A stretch of DNA of 31,362 nucleotides, from contig NW_003124904.1 of assembly GCF_000003605.2 (NCBI RefSeq), forward strand, positions 235,733 through 267,094, read 5' to 3'. Under the pieces are notes generated by a model. The model had not been told where the DNA came from and searched no databases. It saw nothing but the letters and a program-made list of their open reading frames with translations. The stretch is from Saccoglossus kowalevskii (lineage: Eukaryota; Hemichordata; Enteropneusta; Harrimaniidae). Numbering within the stretch: position 1 is the stretch's first letter; every line of letters starts with the position of its first letter. A program made the translations under genes and the position numbers. This document shows positions 28,801-31,362 of this stretch, piece by piece.

Positions 28801-29237
28801 AAGGTGTCATATGCAAATGAATGTGTAATATGAATAACGATGAAATCAGTCCACGAATTAGGCAGGTGTCTGATTGGTATGAATGTAATGTGTTCGCATT
28901 TGCTCAGTATCAAAATCAGGCACCACTGGGATTCGAACCCAGGATCTCCTGTTTACTAGACAGGCACTTTAACCAACTAAGCCATAGCGCCAGGTTTATA
29001 TGACAAAATAGGTTATTTTCGGTCTTTACGCTATGTCAGTTTATGTTATCTAGACATCTGCGTTTAGCGTATTTTCCAGTCAGCGAAATACGAGTAAGTA
29101 AAATTAAAACCAAGTGAATAGTCACCCCTTTTACTGTAGTTGACGGTAGAGTAAATGTCGGAGAAGACTTTGGTAACTTCCTGGTTACTGTTTTGTTTCT
29201 TGTTTTCATTCTGTTAGTTTATGGAGCCGGCAAGTAA
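22828..29237 (+). CDS. Small secreted cysteine-rich protein with VWC-like half domain (six exons)
   Basis: Six exons join into about 90 codons and a TAA stop. Residues 1-21 form a signal peptide (MTYFRLLVLTVVLSVLLLAV), with cleavage expected near AVEG or GS. Next comes a basic linker (FERRLSARASKKGGKER) with dibasic sites, then six Cys arranged C-x3-G-x2-Y-x2-G-x2-W-x6-C-x2-C-x-C followed by two more Cys. That spacing fits the first subdomain of von Willebrand factor C modules, which bind BMP-type ligands or matrix in other proteins; no such role is shown here. The second subdomain (CCPxC) is missing if translation stops at the visible TAA. Alternatives are a beta-microseminoprotein-like or single-VWC (Vago-like) protein. 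All splice sites are GT-AG and the phases agree. The AATAAA at 29379 supports the 3' end. I do not recognise a named gene. Confidence 0.75.
22912..23076 (+). mobile_element. TTAA-type MITE, 165-bp family, copy 6
   Basis: The right end keeps TTAA (23073-23076) and the left end has TTGA. The termini contain GAGAGTCGTCACCTGCGCAC and GCGCAGGTGACGACCCTCCC. It lies in the first intron of the VWC-like gene. It extends the open frame of exon 1, but the donor at 22891 makes that extension intronic. Confidence 0.88.
23167..23300 (+). mobile_element. tRNA-derived SINE, 3' part, older copy
   Basis: GTAGACCCGAGTTTTAGTAC, then GGGTGAGTGCGCTATAG, GGCCAAGCCCGTTGGC and GTCGCTAACG follow the order of the SINE body at 30790-31040. 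The A box region is missing or decayed. It lies in the first intron of the VWC-like gene. Confidence 0.6.
23561..23576 (+). repeat. Short interstitial telomere-like run
   Basis: TTTAGGGTTAGGGTTT: two and a half TTAGGG-type units. Too short to mean more than a chance or repair-derived tract. Confidence 0.4.
23875..23899 (+). CDS. VWC-like gene exon 2 (25-bp micro-exon)
   Basis: Between TTCTTTTCACAG and a perfect GTAAGT donor, it encodes GSDFERRL plus one base. It is supported by strong splice sites and by phase agreement with exons 1 and 3 rather than by homology. Confidence 0.65.
24025..24240 (+). mobile_element. TACTGTAAAATA MITE, complete copy
   Basis: TACTGTAAAATACTTTATTT and AAATAAAGTACTTTACAGTA are inverted termini of a 216-bp AT-rich element. 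Copies are at 21755-21955 and, in reverse, at 30737-31175. It lies in the second intron of the VWC-like gene. Confidence 0.85.
24547..24644 (-). mobile_element. TTAA-type MITE, 130-bp family, copy 3 (left end degraded)
   Basis: The right terminus GCGGCGCAGCGACCACGGCC ends at TTAA (24641-24644), and the interior keeps GAACTTCGGCTAAACAACGC and CATCGAACAGAACGCGGC. The left end is altered (GGTGGGAGTCG). It lies about 20 bp from the next copy of the same family. Confidence 0.7.
24665..24797 (+). mobile_element. TTAA-flanked MITE, 130-bp family, copy 4
   Basis: TTAA ends with termini AAAGGGCGGTGGTCGTCGTG and CCCGACGACTACCGCGCTTT. It is almost complete and close to the consensus. Like copy 3 it lies in the second intron of the VWC-like gene. 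Confidence 0.9.
25663..25897 (+). mobile_element. MITE of the TTTCCCGGAAG family, copy 2
   Basis: Termini AATAGACGACTTTCCCGGAA and CTTCCGGGAAAGTGGTCTAT form clear inverted repeats around about 195 bp of non-coding sequence. It is the best-preserved copy of the family here. It lies in the second intron of the VWC-like gene. Confidence 0.8.
26035..26067 (+). CDS. VWC-like gene exon 3 (33-bp micro-exon, basic linker)
   Basis: The acceptor TTACTTACAG and donor GTATGT bound a 33-bp exon that reads ARASKKGGKE after completing a Ser codon. It joins exons 2 and 4 in phase 1. The basic linker contains possible furin-like or dibasic sites. Confidence 0.65.
26925..27038 (-). mobile_element. TTAA-type MITE, 130-bp family, copy 5 (left end missing)
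   Basis: GCGGCGCGACGACCACCGCC and TTTAA close the right end (27035-27038). The interior has AACAATGTATTTTACACGCG and ACGTCGCTATATCGAGCATG as in siblings. It ends 32 bp before an exon of the VWC-like gene. Confidence 0.75.
27071..27143 (+). CDS. VWC-like gene exon 4 (start of cysteine module)
   Basis: The acceptor TTATTGGCAG and donor GTAAAT (27144) bound an exon reading CDYYGTLYREGQTW and NVIDDLCNT, ending in phase 2 within the third Cys codon. The C-x3-G-x2-Y-x2-G-x2-W spacing is diagnostic for VWC-type modules. Confidence 0.8.
27530..27731 (-). mobile_element. MITE of the TTTCCCGGAAG family, copy 3 (reverse)
   Basis: The terminus CTTCCGGGAAAGTGGTCTAT at 27711-27730 is followed inward, on the minus strand, by GTTGGAGATACGACATTTTG and a CGCGCG-rich stretch like that of its siblings. 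The left limit is uncertain and includes a G run. It lies in the fourth intron of the VWC-like gene. Confidence 0.55.
27804..27862 (+). CDS. VWC-like gene exon 5 (cysteines 3-6)
   Basis: The acceptor is a long pyrimidine tract ending CTTTTCAG and the donor is a perfect GTAAGT. The exon completes Cys and reads VCEKDTSGVLDYSCTDDVC, giving C-x-C and two further Cys. It ends in phase 1. Confidence 0.8.
27919..28138. mobile_element. GGCCGCC-type MITE, copy 3
   Basis: ACGCAAAGGGGCCGC at the left is inverted at the right (TTTGGCGGCCATTTTGCGT), with the GAGA..GAGAA and CTC..CATCGAGA subterminal blocks of the family. It lies in the last intron of the VWC-like gene. It contains an acceptor-like TTTTTCAAACAG at 27982-27993 opening a long plus-strand frame, discussed in the findings. 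Confidence 0.7.
28366..28479 (+). repeat. Dispersed CTGATTGG repeat, copy 2
   Basis: It follows the same order as 9231-9358: GTCTGATTGGCCAGCC, AACAGTTAGATTAATCAAA, TTTTTTCGACGTATCGAAT and CGACTCAACTG. It lies in the last intron of the VWC-like gene. Confidence 0.6.
28918..28991 (-). tRNA. tRNA-Thr (anticodon AGT)
   Basis: On the minus strand the sequence starts GGCGCTATGGCTTAGTTGGT and ends with the T arm CTGGGTTCGAATCCCAG and acceptor TGGTGCC. All seven acceptor pairs form (two are G-T), the D arm has the GTTGGTTA loop, and the anticodon arm CTGTC TAGTAAA CAGGA-type presents AGT (read as IGU, decoding Thr). The A box (TGGCTTAGTTGG) and B box (GGTTCGAATCC) are both good. TTTT follows four bases past the 3' end (28912-28915 on the plus strand as AAAA), a Pol III terminator. 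CCA is not encoded, as in eukaryotes. No intron is present. It lies antisense inside the last intron of the VWC-like gene and looks functional. Confidence 0.95.
29218..29237 (+). CDS. VWC-like gene exon 6, coding part (terminal)
   Basis: The acceptor is a pyrimidine-rich tract ending TTCTGTTAG. In phase 1 the exon adds FYGAGK and a TAA stop at 29235-29237. The choice of exon rests on phase, on a strong acceptor and on the poly(A) signal 140 bp later. The frame stays open past the TAA to a TGA at 29397. Confidence 0.6.
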
Positions 29238-29400
29238 ACCTTGGTACGGATAAACTGGAAAGCACATCGCAGTATTGTTTCACAGTGTCCCGGATGTAGA
29301 AACACGGTACTGCCCGAGAGTGACATTGTACATTTCAAAAACCGCCATTATGACGTCATAACTGTGATGTGTTCATGGAATAAAGTTATTGAACCCTGAA
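29238..29400 (+). other. Predicted 3' UTR of the VWC-like gene
   Basis: It runs from the TAA stop to the expected cleavage site about 15-20 bases after AATAAA. The length, about 160 bp, suits a small secreted-protein gene. Confidence 0.6.
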
Positions 29401-29440
29401 CCTGTGTCTGTGGTGTTCGTGCGCATGTCTGTGTGTCTAC
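29379..29440 (+). terminator. Polyadenylation signal AATAAA with GT-rich downstream element
   Basis: AATAAA at 29379-29384 is followed after about 20 bases by a GT-rich tract (CCTGTGTCTGTGGTGTTCGT and beyond to 29440). This is the clearest 3' end signal in the window, on the plus strand as the gene requires. Confidence 0.8.
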
Positions 29441-29738
29441 ACCCATCTGTTTGTCTGGCTTGAGTACGAGAGCAGGTCTGGATACCAGACTTTTGTCGCT
29501 ATAGTTACCCACTTTTTATAGTAATCTGGAATTTATGTTAATATTTGACAAACCTGGCATGCTGCTCGTCTAAATATGCTATTTTTCTGAACAATAGATG
29601 ATAGTTATACGGTGTTTTCTCGCGCGCTGTATCAACAGTTAGATACCATTGTGACGAAAGTGTTACTGTATTCGTATCTTCATTTTGTTGAAATAAACGT
29701 ACGAGTTCCAAGAATTTCAGGGCTATAGTGGAGAGTGG

Positions 29739-30013
29739 TTAAAGGGCGGTAGTCGTCACGCTGCACATGTGCGACATTTGTGTTGATAAACATTGATTTT
29801 CCCACAATCCAAAGCGCTCTTCTAATGAAATCATAAGTATTAGATTTGACCTGGGCCCGACTTGCACTAATCACCGCCGGTGACTCCTTCGAAGCATGGA
29901 AACATCTCAGTTTGTACTCGTTGCCTTGCGCAACAGTCAAAGTCGCCATCTACGTTCATATATAGCACCCATATATCTCGCGCATGCGTGGCGCGACGAC
30001 TGCCGCCCTTTAA
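29739..30013 (-). mobile_element. TTAA-flanked MITE, 270-bp family, copy 2 (reverse)
   Basis: TTAA at both ends and inverted termini (AAAGGGCGGTAGTCGTCACG and GGCGCGACGACTGCCGCCCT). The reverse complement aligns along its full length with 894-1163, including the AGTCACCGGCGGTGATTAGT block. Confidence 0.88.
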
Positions 30014-30317
30014 CCAAGCAGGACGTCAGGCTGGTGTCTAAAACGAAAAGTGTTTCAGATTTGTCGCTGACCATTTACAATACACAAAATACTGGAAAGA
30101 ATTTTATTTTCGATTAAAACCACAAACCTTCCATGTTTTATATATACAGTTTCCCTTCACATTGTCCATTGTCAAATAAAAAGCAAACATATAAATACAA
30201 ATTATCGCAGATGAAAGCATTATGACCTCACAGAATTATATACACATTCCACTACGTGGTGAATTTGGCCAAACACATGGATGGGACATCAACCCGTGAT
30301 TTTACTCAGACTTACCT

Positions 30318-30654
30318 TATCCTCGGGGGCGGACATCCGGGCATTTTCACCGCCCGGCAACCCTCGCGGTGAAAACAAAAGCCAAAAACGGTACAGAAAC
30401 AGAAAACAGTACTTTGGGATGGTTGTTGAGACTCCCCTGAACAGTGTAACAAGATTATCCCTACGTGTGTAACATATATGAATTTGGTTGTTCGGGATTA
30501 CTTCAAAGTTGAGTTCGTGTTGTTTTCTCGAATTTTCACCGGCTCGACCTGCGTTCCACAGACATCGCGCACAGAGCCCATAGAAATACATGTACAGTGG
30601 TGCGCGTCTTAGCAACGTGGAACATCTTGTGACGTAGCTCCGCCCCCGAGGATA
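30318..30654 (+). mobile_element. MITE with TATCCTCGGGGGCGGA ends, copy 2
   Basis: TATCCTCGGGGGCGGA at 30318 is inverted nearly perfectly at the right end (TCCGCCCCCGAGGATA, ending 30654). It matches the older copy at 18130-18448. A 143-codon open frame on the minus strand falls within it and is an artefact. Confidence 0.85.
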
Positions 30655-30736
30655 GAATAGATCATACTTATTCGCTGATATGCGAAACGCGCATAATTCT
30701 CCACTTCCAATACACAGCAAAAGTTCTCTTATGATA

Positions 30737-31175
30737 TACTGTGAAACAATTTATTTTAGATGGAATTAATTTTCACTGAAAAAAACGTTTTGACCAGTCA
30801 CTGGTAGCATAGTGGTTGTCGCATCAGACTCAGGATCGGTAGACCCAAGTTCAAATCCTACCCGGCTAAGGCTGAACATCAAAAGCGTGGACCCCTACCG
30901 TGGGTGAGTGTGCCACATACTCAATGGGGAGGCCAATTCCACTGGCCGAGATTCATTCACTAACGAATGCACTATGTGTCAGCACTTGCACTTGCAATTT
31001 GCACATACAAAAAAATAAGGAAAGACAACAAAGTCCGGAACTGAATTATTTTCACAGATTTTTGGCGAGTTGAATGTGAAATATAGGAAAGAAAGTTATA
31101 CAAGTATTCGCTGGATTTTATTTTCACTGAATCATTACCTCAGCGAAAATAGCGAAAATAAAGTATTTTACAGTA
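30737..31175 (-). mobile_element. TACTGTAAAATA MITE, reverse copy interrupted by a SINE
   Basis: The ends TACTGTGAAACAATTTATTT and AAAATAAAGTATTTTACAGT belong to the family of 24025-24240, in reverse. The body resumes after the insert with TGAATTATTTTCAC and GAGTTGAATGTGAAATATAG. About 220-250 foreign bases between about 30790 and 31040 are the SINE. Confidence 0.8.
30790..31040 (+). mobile_element. tRNA-derived SINE
   Basis: An A box TAGCATAGTGG (30805-30815) and a B box AGTTCAAATCC (30848-30858) lie at tRNA-like spacing, forming an internal Pol III promoter. A non-tRNA body follows and ends near an A-rich stretch (ACAAAAAAATAAGG). A diverged copy of the body is at 23167-23300. Exact ends are uncertain because no clear target duplication was found. 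Confidence 0.75.
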
Positions 31176-31176
31176 A

Positions 31177-31310
31177 ACAGACCACTTTTCTAGAAGTCGA
31201 AAATACGGCGTTCCGCATGGACGCAACCAAATATGAAGAGACAGCATTGACACGCAGATCGCCGCAAACCAACCGATCTGACACATACCGCGTGGAACTA
31301 TGGGAAAAAT
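31177..31310 (+). mobile_element. MITE of the TTTCCCGGAAG family, degraded copy at the window edge
   Basis: AACAGACCACTTTTCTAGAA and GTCGAAAATACGGCGTTCCG parallel the left end of the copy at 25663. The right terminus is not seen and may be missing. Confidence 0.5.
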
Positions 31311-31362
31311 GGTCGGAACTATTTCTACATTGTGTCAACACAGGTGGCGCTATCTGATGAAC

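Larger units (their letters stand above)
29400..31362. other. Gene-free region downstream of the VWC-like gene
   Basis: No exon was recognised. It holds a 270-bp TTAA MITE, a MITE with GGGGGCGGA ends, a TACTGTAAAATA MITE with a nested SINE, and the start of a further TTTCCCGGAAG-type MITE at the right edge. The remaining stretches (29440-29735 and 30014-30317) show nothing I can identify. Confidence 0.7.

Noticed and set aside
30289-30720. Minus-strand open frame of 143 codons
   Set aside because: It lies over the MITE at 30318-30654 and is not kept open in the older copy at 18130-18448.
30800-30870. A second tRNA gene
   Set aside because: A and B boxes are present but no cloverleaf closes at the acceptor or anticodon stem, and a SINE body follows; it is the head of a SINE.

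Overview
The window is eukaryotic nuclear DNA from an animal. Genes are split into many small exons with GT-AG introns, intergenic DNA is AT-rich and crowded with short inverted-repeat elements, and a tRNA gene and a tRNA-derived SINE are present. An invertebrate deuterostome is my best guess (a hemichordate first; cephalochordate or echinoderm possible). That guess rests on gene style and repeat load, not on a diagnostic gene. A run of 304 N marks an assembly gap inside a TGAA microsatellite.

Layout. (1) 719-11270, plus strand: the last 15 coding exons of an M1-family zinc aminopeptidase resembling aminopeptidase N (ANPEP). The pieces join in frame into 666 codons plus a TGA stop, covering the catalytic domain from just before the GAMEN region, the small beta domain, and the whole helical ERAP1_C-type domain. 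The cytoplasmic tail, membrane anchor and N-terminal beta domain must lie upstream of the window. Zinc ligands and the catalytic Glu and Tyr are intact, but the exopeptidase motif GAMEN reads SAMEG, and one of the two C-terminal disulfides of ANPEP is missing at both positions. One intron has a GC donor. (2) 11271-22810: about 11.5 kb with no gene I can support, holding MITE copies, inverted pairs of repeats and microsatellites. (3) 22828-29237 coding, about 22811-29400 as the visible transcript, plus strand: a small six-exon gene predicted to encode a secreted protein of about 90 residues. It has a signal peptide, a short basic linker and a six-cysteine module that fits the first half of a von Willebrand factor C (VWC) domain. 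Two exons are only 25 and 33 bp. A clear AATAAA with a GT-rich downstream element ends the gene. Its last intron holds an intact tRNA-Thr(AGT) gene on the minus strand. (4) 29400-31362: repeats only, including a tRNA-derived SINE nested inside a MITE.

The repeat landscape is the most distinctive feature. Three MITE families flanked by TTAA (about 165, 270 and 130 bp) share a terminal core of the type TTAAAG(GG)CGG..GTCGTC and occur 13 times, mostly complete. A fourth TTAA-flanked MITE has unrelated ends. Further families start with AATAGAC, with TACTGTAAAATA, or with TATCCTCGGGGGCGG. Many sit in introns of the two genes, in one case ending about 30 bp before a splice acceptor. No retrovirus-like element, CRISPR array or operon was seen. 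The two genes share no evident pathway beyond both acting outside the cell or at its surface.
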